Below, piece by piece: positions 1 through 7,357 of a DNA stretch of 14,489 bases (the stretch's first letter is position 1; every line of letters begins with the position of its first letter). The position numbers were made by a program, and so were the translations under genes. The notes below the pieces were generated by a model that was given only the letters and a program-made list of their open reading frames with translations, searched no databases and was not told the origin of the DNA. Origin of the DNA: Limisphaerales bacterium (GTDB lineage: Bacteria > Verrucomicrobiota > Verrucomicrobiae > Limisphaerales > UBA11358); NCBI GenBank assembly GCA_003152145.1, contig PLZL01000094.1:8607-23095 (forward strand), written 5' to 3'.

Positions 1-6
1 GACCGG

Positions 7-1176
7 ATGCCTCTGTGCAATGACCATACCGCCGCCGGGCTTGAGAAACGACAGGGCTTTCTCAAACAACTGGGAATTTCCGTGGATTGTCTGGCTGGCG
101 AAGCCGGGCAACCGGCCCCGGAAACGCTCGCCAACAACATTGAGAATCTCGTCGGGTTTGCCCAGGTGCCGGTGGCCGTGATTGGCCCGCTGCGAATCAA
201 CGGCGTTGAAGCCCACGGCGACTTTATTGTTCCCATGGCGACCAATGAAGGCGCCCTCGTGGCGTCCTATCACCGGGGCGCCTATGTCATCAGTCATGCG
301 GGCGGCGCGGCAGCCATGTGCCTGACGGAAACCATTTCACGGGCGCCGTGTTTCGTTTTCAAGTCCACCTTTGATGCCTGTTTCTTTCTGGAGTTCGCCA
401 TGCAGGAATCGGCAACTTTTCAGGAGCGCATTTCCAAAACGTCGGGCCACTGCAAGTTCGTGGAGCTCCGGAGCGCGTTGGCCGGCCGGAATCTTTTTCT
501 CGGGTTTGATTACCAGACCGGCGATGCGTCGGGACAGAACATGGTCACCATCGCCACCGATGCACTCTGCCGTTACCTCGTCGAGGAAGCGCCGGTGAAG
601 CCGATGCAATGGTATGTGGAGGGCAACATGTCCGGTGATAAAAAGGCCACCATGCTTTCTTTCCTGTCCGCCCGCGGGAAGAAGGTGATTGCCGAGGTGG
701 TCATCCCGGCGGCGCTCCTGAAGAAGATCATCCACGTGACGCCGCTCCAGATGATTCAATACGGCCACGCTGCCTTGCTGGGCGGAACCCAGAGCGGATC
801 CATTGGCGTTCAGGGCCACTATGCCAATGCGCTGGCGGCCATGTTTATCGCCTGCGGCCAGGACGCCGCCTGTGTTTCGGAAGCTTCCACGGGCCTGACC
901 GACATGGACATCACCGAGCAGGGAGACCTTTACGCCTCAGTCACGTTGCCGAACGTCATTGTCGGGACCGTTGGTGGCGGAACTCATCTGCCGACGGCCC
1001 ATGAATGTCTGGCCATGCTGGGTTGTGTGGGCGAAGGGACGGCCCGCAAATTCGCCGAGATTTGCACCGTCACCGCCCTCGCTGGCGAAATCTCCATCAT
1101 GGGCGCCCTCGCTGCCGGTGAGTTTGCCGCCGCTCACGCCAGGTATGCGCGTCAGGGGAAAAAGGCTCAAGGCTGA
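7..1176 (+). CDS. Class I-type hydroxymethylglutaryl-CoA reductase, start possibly upstream of window
   Basis: The family reduces HMG-CoA to mevalonate with NAD(P)H in the mevalonate route to isoprenoids. Seen in the 389 residues: the substrate-entry block NIENLVGFAQVPVAVIGPL (44-62), PMATNEGALVAS (76-87) with the likely catalytic Glu81, GDASGQNMVTIAT (172-184), a DKK block with Lys212, GQD with Asp286, the nucleotide-binding turn TVGGGTHLPT (321-330), and LAGEISIMGALAAGEF followed by His377. These match the Glu/Lys/Asp/His catalytic set of class I enzymes, and there is no N-terminal membrane anchor. The usual Pro after DKK is Ala here. The frame is open through base 1, and relatives carry a few more residues before the N-D-H-T stretch, so the true start may lie off the window. 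The last residues and the stop codon fall in a tandem 14-base repeat. It is the only plus-strand gene, convergent with the pectin block and probably unrelated to it. Confidence 0.9.
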   Translation: MPLCNDHTAAGLEKRQGFLKQLGISVDCLAGEAGQPAPETLANNIENLVGFAQVPVAVIGPLRINGVEAHGDFIVPMATNEGALVASYHRGAYVISHAGGAAAMCLTETISRAPCFVFKSTFDACFFLEFAMQESATFQERISKTSGHCKFVELRSALAGRNLFLGFDYQTGDASGQNMVTIATDALCRYLVEEAPVKPMQWYVEGNMSGDKKATMLSFLSARGKKVIAEVVIPAALLKKIIHVTPLQMIQYGHAALLGGTQSGSIGVQGHYANALAAMFIACGQDAACVSEASTGLTDMDITEQGDLYASVTLPNVIVGTVGGGTHLPTAHECLAMLGCVGEGTARKFAEICTVTALAGEISIMGALAAGEFAAAHARYARQGKKAQG

Positions 1177-1191
1177 AGGCTCAAGGCTGAA
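1164..1191. repeat. Two perfect tandem copies of a 14-base unit spanning the HMG-CoA reductase stop
   Basis: The unit GGCTCAAGGCTGAA occurs at 1164-1177 and again at 1178-1191 without a mismatch, and is itself two related 7-base halves (GGCTCAA, GGCTGAA). The first copy supplies the last codons and the TGA stop (1174-1176) of the HMG-CoA reductase. It is followed by a run of A. Confidence 0.85.
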
Positions 1192-1209
1192 AAAAATTCT
1201 GAGATCCCG

Positions 1210-1312
1210 TTCGTTTGTTTCGTGTATTTCGCGGTTTCGAATCCGTGTTTATCCGTGGTTAAACACTCCCGTCTTTGCGGCTTTGCGTCTAATCAATCCA
1301 TGTAATCCGAGG
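1210..1312. repeat. Cluster of four short two-beat tandem phrases in the convergent gap
   Basis: Four modules follow one another, each an imperfect direct repeat of 7-9 bases: TTCGT/TTTCGTG/TTTCGCGG (1210-1237), ATCCGTG/ATCCGTGG (1241-1258), CTTTGCGG/CTTTGCGTC (1273-1289), and AATCCATG/AATCCGAGG (1295-1312). The repeat pattern is seen directly. My recollection is that similar phrases are scattered between genes in PVC and other environmental genomes, but I could not check that. No ORF, hairpin with a T-run, or RNA gene is evident here. Confidence 0.6.
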
Positions 1313-1313
1313 C

Positions 1314-2573
1314 TCAATTCCCCAACGGCTTCTCGCTGGACCTGACCGGGCTGACGGGCATTTGGAAATCCGCGAGGGAATCCGGATGCGCCGGGTCAAA
1401 ACCCTTGAAGTCGGCCACGAAGAATTTCGCCAGCGGCAGCTTGTCCTGCTTGATGCCCTCGACAACGCATTGCGCGAGTTCGTAGCTGCCGAAGTTGTTG
1501 TGGTGTGTGCCGTCCTGAAACGCCTTGTCAAGGTCAGCGCCGAGCGCTTTGTAGAAAACCAGGCTCATGGCGTTCAGGTCAATCAGCGCGCAGTTCTCAT
1601 CTTTCGCCACTTCGCGCATGGCGTCGGGATAACCCATGAGCGTGGGCGCTTCCAGGCCGTTCTTGCGCTCCATCGAGGTCACCAGCACCGGCGTGCCGCC
1701 GAGCGAGCGCGTGCGCTCCACCACTTTTTTCAGATCGGCCTTGTAAGATTCCAACGCATTCGTCGCGCGCGATTTCATGTCGTTGTGGCCGAACTGGACA
1801 AACAGGTAATCGCCCGGTTTCAGCAGGCTGAAAATCTTTTCAAGCCGCTGCGCGCGCAGGGAATCGGCGACGGTTTCGCCGGACTCGGAGTGATTGGCCA
1901 CGGCGATTTCCGGTTTAAAAAAGCGCGGCAGCATCTGGCCCCAACTGTTCCACGGTTCGGCGGGCTGGTCGCAAACCGTCGAGTCGCCCATCAGGAAAAC
2001 CGTGGGCACGGCGGCTTTTTCAATTTCCAGCCCCCGGAGACAGGGATGTGTGCCGTTGAATTCCAAAGTCAGTTTTTCGTCCCAGGCCCAGATTTCGCTC
2101 GCTTGTTCGCGCGGCTTCAAATGCACGTGGTTGCTTTCGGAAATCATTGGTGTGCGGATGTTGACGATGAACGTGCGCGACACTTTGGTTCCCGGCGCGA
2201 CGGGAACTTTTTCCAGCATTAGCCGCCGCAGCTCGGCCTTCACGGTCACGACGGATTCGTTGGTCCCGTCGCCAAAAAGGGCGGTGACCTTGTAATTTCC
2301 CTCCGGCACCTTGGCGGAAAAATAAAACGGCTTGTCGCTCGCAACGTAGTTGCCGCTGGCCGGCGCCGACACTTCCGCGCCCGGCTCGAAGCCGTAACCG
2401 GTTTCAGCGGAATATAAATTGGTCGGTGAAATCTGGGTCCAACCGCGCTCAGACTTGCTGCCGAACACAAATTTGAAATCGGTCTGTGCGCGTGCCGCCG
2501 GACTCGCGACGGCCAGGGCCGCGATGATGACGGGAAGGACAATGCGGGCGGCAAGACGACGGATGGGGTTCAT
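1314..2573 (-). CDS. Exported rhamnogalacturonan acetylesterase (CE12, SGNH/GDSL hydrolase) with N-terminal beta-sandwich-like domain
   Basis: Predicted to remove acetyl groups from the galacturonic acid residues of rhamnogalacturonan I outside the cytoplasm. Residues 1-30 form a signal peptide (two Arg, hydrophobic core, ending ASPAARAQ). Residues about 32-185 form an extra domain starting with F-K-F-V-F-G-S and containing a TGYGFEPG turn, as in YesT-like bacterial enzymes; it probably binds carbohydrate. The SGNH core follows: GDST with Ser198, the oxyanion Gly232 in SGET, FGHND with Asn264, and DGTHH with Asp354 and His357, so the full catalytic set is present. It is the last gene of the minus-strand block, 7 bases after the next esterase, and the only one of the three with a textbook block V. 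No clear Shine-Dalgarno precedes the ATG at 2573; the signal peptide supports that start. Confidence 0.9.
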   Translation of the reverse strand: MNPIRRLAARIVLPVIIAALAVASPAARAQTDFKFVFGSKSERGWTQISPTNLYSAETGYGFEPGAEVSAPASGNYVASDKPFYFSAKVPEGNYKVTALFGDGTNESVVTVKAELRRLMLEKVPVAPGTKVSRTFIVNIRTPMISESNHVHLKPREQASEIWAWDEKLTLEFNGTHPCLRGLEIEKAAVPTVFLMGDSTVCDQPAEPWNSWGQMLPRFFKPEIAVANHSESGETVADSLRAQRLEKIFSLLKPGDYLFVQFGHNDMKSRATNALESYKADLKKVVERTRSLGGTPVLVTSMERKNGLEAPTLMGYPDAMREVAKDENCALIDLNAMSLVFYKALGADLDKAFQDGTHHNNFGSYELAQCVVEGIKQDKLPLAKFFVADFKGFDPAHPDSLADFQMPVSPVRSSEKPLGN

Positions 2574-2580
2574 GGTGGAT

Positions 2581-3456
2581 TCATTGGTTGATGATTTCAG
2601 TTGTTGCGTCTGGCTGGTAAGGCTCGATGTCCTTCGCCTTTTCGGAAAAATAAGGCGCCAACGGGTCGTTCGTGAGGCTTTTCAATCCCGCGATGACGCA
2701 CGCCGCGTTAAGTTGAGCGCCGATGTCCGTGGTGTGTGTGCCCTTGTCGGCAAAGTAAATTTCCACCTTGTCATGGCCGGCCTTTTTGTAGGCGGCGGTG
2801 ATGACCATGGTGAGGTCGAAGTAAAGCGCGTTGTGGGCCTTGGCAACCTCCGAGTCCCACTGGGCGATGTTCGCGAAATCGCGGTCGGTTTCCGAATGCT
2901 GCTTGTGCGGAATTGGCGAGGCCAGGATGACGGTCGCGCCCTTCGCTTGCCCGCTAGTGACGAAGTCCGCCATATACCAGCCGAAGGTGTGAACGAGTTC
3001 CTTGGTGCCGTCGGGCATGGTGTCCTCCACGGTTTCGTCGCCGATGCCCTTGCCGTCCGCGCGATGCTTGCTCGCCGGATCGCCGATTTGGCCGCCGTCG
3101 TTGGTGCCGAACTGGAAGATGACAACGTCGCCGGGCTTGAGCGAGTCCAACACTCTTTGCCAGCGGCCCTCGGTGGAATAAGTGCGCGCGCTGCGGCCGG
3201 CGATGGCATTGTTGACGACGTTGATTTTGTTGGTGTCAAAATACGGCTTGATGCGTTCGCCCCAGCCCCACAATCCGACGCCGGAGCCGCCGCTACGCAC
3301 GGTCGAATCGCCGACAATGTGAAAGGTGGGCAGCGCATTGTTGGTGACCGTTTCAACGGGCACTTTCGAGGCATCCACCACGGGACGTTCATCCTCGGCG
3401 GCGATAAGAAATCCGGCGGCGAAAGCGAATGCGAGAATTGCCAGGCGTGCTTTCAT
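2581..3456 (-). CDS. Exported rhamnogalacturonan acetylesterase-like SGNH hydrolase, compact form with shifted block V
   Basis: A 291-residue protein with an N-terminal signal peptide (about 1-20) and an SGNH core only. Seen: GDST with Ser51, AIAGRSART with Gly87, FGTND with Asn119, the family insert GIGDET...HTFGWY (137-161), and the C-terminal block ADKGTHT with His241. In typical CE12 enzymes the catalytic Asp sits three residues before the His. Here that place is Lys238 and the Asp is one residue further away (Asp237), so the triad is either rearranged or weakened. The start codon lies 4 bases past the stop of the upstream esterase gene, with a purine-rich GAGATGA in front, so translation is probably coupled. 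The likely role is acetyl removal from pectin or an acetylated oligosaccharide; the exact substrate is unknown. Confidence 0.85.
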   Translation of the reverse strand: MKARLAILAFAFAAGFLIAAEDERPVVDASKVPVETVTNNALPTFHIVGDSTVRSGGSGVGLWGWGERIKPYFDTNKINVVNNAIAGRSARTYSTEGRWQRVLDSLKPGDVVIFQFGTNDGGQIGDPASKHRADGKGIGDETVEDTMPDGTKELVHTFGWYMADFVTSGQAKGATVILASPIPHKQHSETDRDFANIAQWDSEVAKAHNALYFDLTMVITAAYKKAGHDKVEIYFADKGTHTTDIGAQLNAACVIAGLKSLTNDPLAPYFSEKAKDIEPYQPDATTEIINQ

Positions 3457-3460
3457 AAAA

Positions 3461-4462
3461 TCATCTCACTTGGATATTGTCCGGTGCGGGAACGGCGGGT
3501 GTGGGAGCGGGTTGGCTCAAGTCGGCGGACAGGACGCCATCCGCGTTTGCTGAAAAGTATTTCGCGAGCGGGTCTTCCTTAAGCCCCTTGAGCGTGGAGA
3601 TGATGCACGCTGCATTTGTCTGCGCCCCGGCGAGACTTGTGTGCGGTCCGGCTCCCGCGACGAACAAGGCATTCACCTTTTCCCGTCCCAGTTCGTCATA
3701 CTGGCGCGCGATGATTTCGTTGATGTCGAGGAAGGGGACGTTCACGGACTCGGCGGCCTGCCTCGCCCAGCCGGTAGCACTGTTGGCACCGTTGCGCGCC
3801 GCCATGCCGTTGGTCCGCCAACTGTTGCGCGGAACCAAAGAGCAGACCATCGGCGTCGCGCCTTTGCTCCGGGCATCCGCGATCATCTGCTTTTCATACC
3901 AGCCGAAAGTGTGGACGACCTCGAATTTTCCCGTTACCAGATTGGTGATGTCCTGCGTTTCGTCGCCGATGCCATGAAGTTCGCCGCGTGCGCGCGATGC
4001 GTCGTTGACCGCCCCGCCGTTGGTGCCGAATTGCATGATGACAAAATCGCCGGGTTTTAACATCGCCAGCACGCGCGGCCACAGGTCCCGGTAATACGTG
4101 CGGCCGGTCGTCCCGCCCAGCGCGCGATTCACGACGTTGATTTTGCCCGTGTCGAAGAACGGCGCGATCTCATCGCCCCAGCCCCATTGCCCTCCCGCGC
4201 CATTGCCCTGTCCATTTCGCACGGTCGAATCACCAATGAGAAACAGCGATGGCAGATTCGGGTTGGCCGGCAGATTTTCCACGCGTTGGGGGCGTGCTGG
4301 GGCATTCGTCGCCGGAGGCATCACAAGATTTGTTGCTATTGTCTTGGTTGTCGTTTGTTGCTTGGGCTGCACACAACCGGTCAACGACAGCAATCCGAGA
4401 ATAATCATGGCTGCCGGCCAGTTCAAAAAACGCAGCAACTCCTTGTTTGTTTGGTTTCTCAT
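3461..4462 (-). CDS. Lipoprotein SGNH hydrolase of the rhamnogalacturonan acetylesterase family, catalytic Asp absent
   Basis: A 333-residue paralog of the adjacent esterase, sharing the blocks GDSTVR, GKINVVNRALGGTTGRTYY, GIGDET and HTFGWY. The N-terminus carries a lipobox LSLTGC (Cys30), so it is probably anchored to a membrane as a lipoprotein. A Pro/Ala/Thr-rich linker follows, and the C-terminus is also Pro-rich. Ser79, Gly117, Asn148 and His274 are kept. The FGxND block reads FGTNGG (Gly149 for Asp), and the last block is GAGPHT, with Ala271 where the catalytic Asp should be. It could work through a Ser-His dyad, have low activity, or be a binding protein. The start at 4462 is chosen because AAGGA lies 5 bases ahead; an ATG at 4468 would overlap that site. 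The gene ends 4 bases before the next. Confidence 0.82.
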   Translation of the reverse strand: MRNQTNKELLRFLNWPAAMIILGLLSLTGCVQPKQQTTTKTIATNLVMPPATNAPARPQRVENLPANPNLPSLFLIGDSTVRNGQGNGAGGQWGWGDEIAPFFDTGKINVVNRALGGTTGRTYYRDLWPRVLAMLKPGDFVIMQFGTNGGAVNDASRARGELHGIGDETQDITNLVTGKFEVVHTFGWYEKQMIADARSKGATPMVCSLVPRNSWRTNGMAARNGANSATGWARQAAESVNVPFLDINEIIARQYDELGREKVNALFVAGAGPHTSLAGAQTNAACIISTLKGLKEDPLAKYFSANADGVLSADLSQPAPTPAVPAPDNIQVR

Positions 4463-4467
4463 GTTCA

Positions 4468-4473
4468 TCCTTC
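4468..4473 (-). promoter_or_regulatory. Shine-Dalgarno site that decides the lipoprotein esterase start
   Basis: On the minus strand GAAGGA is followed by five bases (TGAAC) and then ATG at 4462-4460. The spacing is good for this ATG and impossible for the overlapping ATG at 4468. It is one of the few clear ribosome binding sites in the window. Confidence 0.55.
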
Positions 4474-4493
4474 TTGTGCTGTTGCTTTGGATT

Positions 4494-6143
4494 CTAATTT
4501 CCAGCGATGCCGGGTTGCAACTGCGGATTTCCCGATTTTGTCCACGTCGGCGGGTTCATTTTCAGGCCGGTGATTTTGAGGACATACGCATATTTGCAGG
4601 GCGCAGTGGTGGGAAGCTTCACTTTCAGTCCGGTGTCGTCCTGCGTGAACTGCAATTTGCGCTTGCTGCCAAGCAAGGACAACCTTTTGATTTTTCCGAC
4701 GGGGGAATTGGTTGTTGTCAACGAGGTGATGACCGCCGCTTCGCCGGGCCATTGTCCGAGGATGATGGCGTAAAGCGCGTCGCCTTTGACGGTGAAGCGG
4801 ATGTTCAAGCCCGGCTGCCCGCGCCCGCCGCCTTCGCCAAACTTGATCCAGTTATGTGTGTCGTAAATTGCCTCGCCGTTGACGCCGAGCCATTGGCCTA
4901 CTCCCAAGAGCGTGCTGGTGATCTCCGGCGGAAATATGCCGTCGGCTTTCGGCGAAAGGTTCAGCAGCAGCGTGCCGTTTTTGCTGACGGTGTCGGCGAG
5001 TGCGTTGATGATCGCGCCTGGGCCGGAAAACCGCTCGTCGCTCGTGTAACCCCACGTGCTGCCAATCGGATGATCCACCTGCCACTCGCCGGTGCGGATG
5101 CCGGACGGAGAGCGCGTGCCGATTTTTTCAAAATCAATGATGGAGCCGATGGTTTCGATGTTGTCGTTGCTCGGTGCGTAGGCGGCTTTCTTGGTGCTGA
5201 TGGAAACCTGCTTGCCCCACTTCATCGCGCGATTGTAGTAATAGGCAGCCACGCGCAGCTTCAGCGGGTCAAGGTAGCGCTGGTCCACGCCGTTGTCGAA
5301 CCACAGCATGTCGGGCCGGTATTTGTCAATCAGCTCGACGTTGCGCGCAAACCAGTTGGTCAGGAACCGTTCGCACGCCGCGTCGCTGCGATCGGCCACG
5401 TTGTAGAAATCAGCCCACTTCGGATCGTAAAGGTCGGCCTGCTCGGCCTTCATTTTGGCGGCCATGTCAGCGGGCGGATTGTTGAACTGGAAATTTTCGA
5501 TGCCGTGATTGGACACGCCGAATTTCAATCCCTGCTTGCGCACGGCCTTGGAAAGGTCGCCGATAAGGTCACGATGCGGCCCCATTTTCACGGCGTTGAA
5601 CGGCGTCACGGCACTGTCCCATAGCGCGAAGTTTTCGTGATGCTCCGCCGTCGGGACAACGAACCTCGCGCCGGATTTCTTGAACAATTCCGCCCACGCG
5701 ATGGGGTTCCAATTCGAGCAGGTGAACATCGGAATGAAATCCTTGTAGCCGAACTTGTCCTGCGGACCGTAGTGTTCGACATGCCACTGCCCGTCGGCGC
5801 CGTCGGTATACATGTGTTTTTCATACCACTCGTTGTGATGCGCTGGCACGGAATAAAGCCCCCAGTGCATGAAGAGACCGAACTTCGCGCCGATGAACCA
5901 CTGCGGCACCTTGTAATTTTCTTTGAGCGAATCCCACGTTGGCTGGAACGGCCCCGGCGGAAGTTTCGTTGGAATCATGGCGACGGCGGCCTCGACCACT
6001 TTCAGGTTCGTTTCGGGTGCCATGTCGTAACCTCTGGGATCGTTTCCGCCTTCGGCCATCGGGTTGTTCGTTTGCGCTGACGCCACCAGCGCGGAAAGCA
6101 GGAGACAAATCGGCAAAACGGCATGCAGAAGATTTCGTTTCAT
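4494..6143 (-). CDS. Exported GH29 alpha-L-fucosidase
   Basis: Cleaves terminal alpha-L-fucose by a retaining mechanism. The 549-residue protein has a signal peptide (1-23, ending ALVASAQ). A GH29 catalytic barrel runs from about 78 to 415: WFIGAKFGLFMHWGLYSVPA (82-101), TAEHHENFALWDS (165-177), YRPDMLWFDNGVD (275-287) with Asp283 as the predicted nucleophile, and NGTLLLNLSPKADGIFP (389-405). A C-terminal beta-sandwich (about 425-525) completes the usual architecture. The acid/base residue is poorly conserved in this family and I do not assign it. Possible substrates are fucosylated pectin side chains, xyloglucan or arabinogalactan. It lies 25 bases upstream of the lipoprotein esterase gene and 46 bases after the lactonase gene, within the same co-directional block. 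No strong Shine-Dalgarno is visible before the ATG. Confidence 0.93.
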   Translation of the reverse strand: MKRNLLHAVLPICLLLSALVASAQTNNPMAEGGNDPRGYDMAPETNLKVVEAAVAMIPTKLPPGPFQPTWDSLKENYKVPQWFIGAKFGLFMHWGLYSVPAHHNEWYEKHMYTDGADGQWHVEHYGPQDKFGYKDFIPMFTCSNWNPIAWAELFKKSGARFVVPTAEHHENFALWDSAVTPFNAVKMGPHRDLIGDLSKAVRKQGLKFGVSNHGIENFQFNNPPADMAAKMKAEQADLYDPKWADFYNVADRSDAACERFLTNWFARNVELIDKYRPDMLWFDNGVDQRYLDPLKLRVAAYYYNRAMKWGKQVSISTKKAAYAPSNDNIETIGSIIDFEKIGTRSPSGIRTGEWQVDHPIGSTWGYTSDERFSGPGAIINALADTVSKNGTLLLNLSPKADGIFPPEITSTLLGVGQWLGVNGEAIYDTHNWIKFGEGGGRGQPGLNIRFTVKGDALYAIILGQWPGEAAVITSLTTTNSPVGKIKRLSLLGSKRKLQFTQDDTGLKVKLPTTAPCKYAYVLKITGLKMNPPTWTKSGNPQLQPGIAGN

Positions 6144-6189
6144 GAAGATTTAATTCCAAGCCGGGTGATCATTCTACACATACGCACCG

Positions 6190-7341
6190 TCATCGGACCG
6201 GCAAAAACCTCTCGCAAAAGGGATACGGCACCGAAACAGGCTCGCCGGTCTGGGTGAGCTTGCCCGTGTTTTCATCCACGCGGAAAACGAACGCGTTGTC
6301 GCTGCCATGATTGGAGCAGATGATCCATTTGCCCGTGGGGTCAAAAGCGAAATTGCGCGGCGTCTTGCCGCCGCTGGGAACATGTTCGACGGGTGTCAGC
6401 CGCCCCGTTGCCGGATCAATCGCAAAGACGGCCAGGCTGTCGTCGCCGCGATTGGAGGCATAGAGAAATTTTCCGTTCGGATGCACCACAATTTCCGCGC
6501 TGGTGTTCGTGCCCTTGAAATCGGCAGGCAACGCCGAGACAGTTTGGAATTCAGTGAGCGTGCCGTTGGTGGAATCCCAGTTGAATACGGTGACAGTGCT
6601 GGCGATTTCGCTGATGACATAAACCCAGCGACCGTTCGGATGGAATTTCACATGGCGCGGGCCGGAGCCGGGTTTGATGGTGACGAACGGCGCACCATTT
6701 GGCGTGAGCGAGCCGTCCTTTTCACTGAAGCGATAGACAAAGACCTTGTCCAAGCCGAGGTCGGCGACGAGTGCGAAACGGTTAGATGGGTCGGTGATGA
6801 TGGAGTGGGCGTAGGCATGAGTCTGCCGCTGCGGATTCACGCTGCTGCCGGTGTGCTGCGCAAAAGCGGTGCGTTCGCCGATGCTGCCGTCGGGCTTGAT
6901 GGCGAAGACGGCGATGTTGCCACCGGAATAATTCGCGGCGAGCACATAATGCCCGGTCTGGTCGAGGCTGACGTAGCTCGTGTCGGTGCCGCCTGCCGGA
7001 ACGCGGTTAAGGAATTTGAGCTGGCCGGTGTGTGGTTCGATTTCGTAGGTGGACACCGCGCCGGGGCTGCCGGAATTGCAGGTATAAAGATGCAAACCAT
7101 CGGGATGAATCACGAAATACGCTGGCGCGGGCGAGTGGATGAGGAATTCCGGCTTGGTCAGCACGCCGGTGTCGGTGTCGAAATGCGCGAGCGAGAAGCC
7201 GATGTTCGTCCCGGAACGATGCGTGCCGAAATAGACAAACATATCTGCCGCATGAACCGGCAGCACTCCGGAAATAATCAAGGCCGCCAGCCACGTCAAA
7301 AATCGTGGCGGCTTTACATCGGTTTTTTCCGATAAATCCAT
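6190..7341 (-). CDS. Exported seven-bladed beta-propeller lactonase (6-phosphogluconolactonase/YbhE-like family)
   Basis: A 383-residue protein with a signal peptide (hydrophobic 14-29, probable cleavage after PVHA) followed by a propeller of repeated blades. Blade signatures seen: YFGTHRSGTNIG near the mature N-terminus, GPRHVKFHPNGRWVYV, AEIVVHPNGKFLYASNRGDDSLAVF, and PRNFAFDPTGKWIICSNHGSDNAFVF near the C-terminus. These match the Pgl/3-carboxymuconate-cyclase-like lactonase family. Because it is exported, a cytoplasmic pentose-phosphate role is unlikely; hydrolysis of an aldonolactone in the periplasm is a better guess, and a non-catalytic propeller cannot be excluded. The start at 7341 is chosen because it gives a clean signal peptide and follows the galactanase stop by 16 bases. 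The frame stays open upstream to 7464, but that would overlap the galactanase gene by more than 100 bases and bury the signal peptide. Confidence 0.83.
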   Translation of the reverse strand: MDLSEKTDVKPPRFLTWLAALIISGVLPVHAADMFVYFGTHRSGTNIGFSLAHFDTDTGVLTKPEFLIHSPAPAYFVIHPDGLHLYTCNSGSPGAVSTYEIEPHTGQLKFLNRVPAGGTDTSYVSLDQTGHYVLAANYSGGNIAVFAIKPDGSIGERTAFAQHTGSSVNPQRQTHAYAHSIITDPSNRFALVADLGLDKVFVYRFSEKDGSLTPNGAPFVTIKPGSGPRHVKFHPNGRWVYVISEIASTVTVFNWDSTNGTLTEFQTVSALPADFKGTNTSAEIVVHPNGKFLYASNRGDDSLAVFAIDPATGRLTPVEHVPSGGKTPRNFAFDPTGKWIICSNHGSDNAFVFRVDENTGKLTQTGEPVSVPYPFCERFLPVR

Positions 7342-7357
7342 TCCAGCGGCGTCTAAA

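Noticed and set aside
1210..1312. CRISPR array
   Set aside because: The repeated words are 7-9 bases, differ between modules, and have no regular spacers of 25-40 bases.
1177..1313. Rho-independent terminator between the convergent genes
   Set aside because: The A-run after the tandem repeat is not preceded by an inverted repeat; the region holds direct repeats, not hairpins.
1362..3582. Long plus-strand open frames (1362-2222 and 2419-3582) over the first two esterase genes
   Set aside because: Shadows of the minus-strand esterases; no motifs and Arg/Val/Phe-rich composition typical of antisense readings.
4098..5624. 508-codon plus-strand open frame over the fucosidase and lipoprotein esterase genes
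   Set aside because: It is antisense to two genes with clear family motifs, shows no recognisable domain itself, and is explained by the base composition of the opposite strand.
6307..7335. 342-codon plus-strand open frame over the lactonase gene
   Set aside because: Antisense to a propeller protein with repeated blade signatures; no domain of its own.
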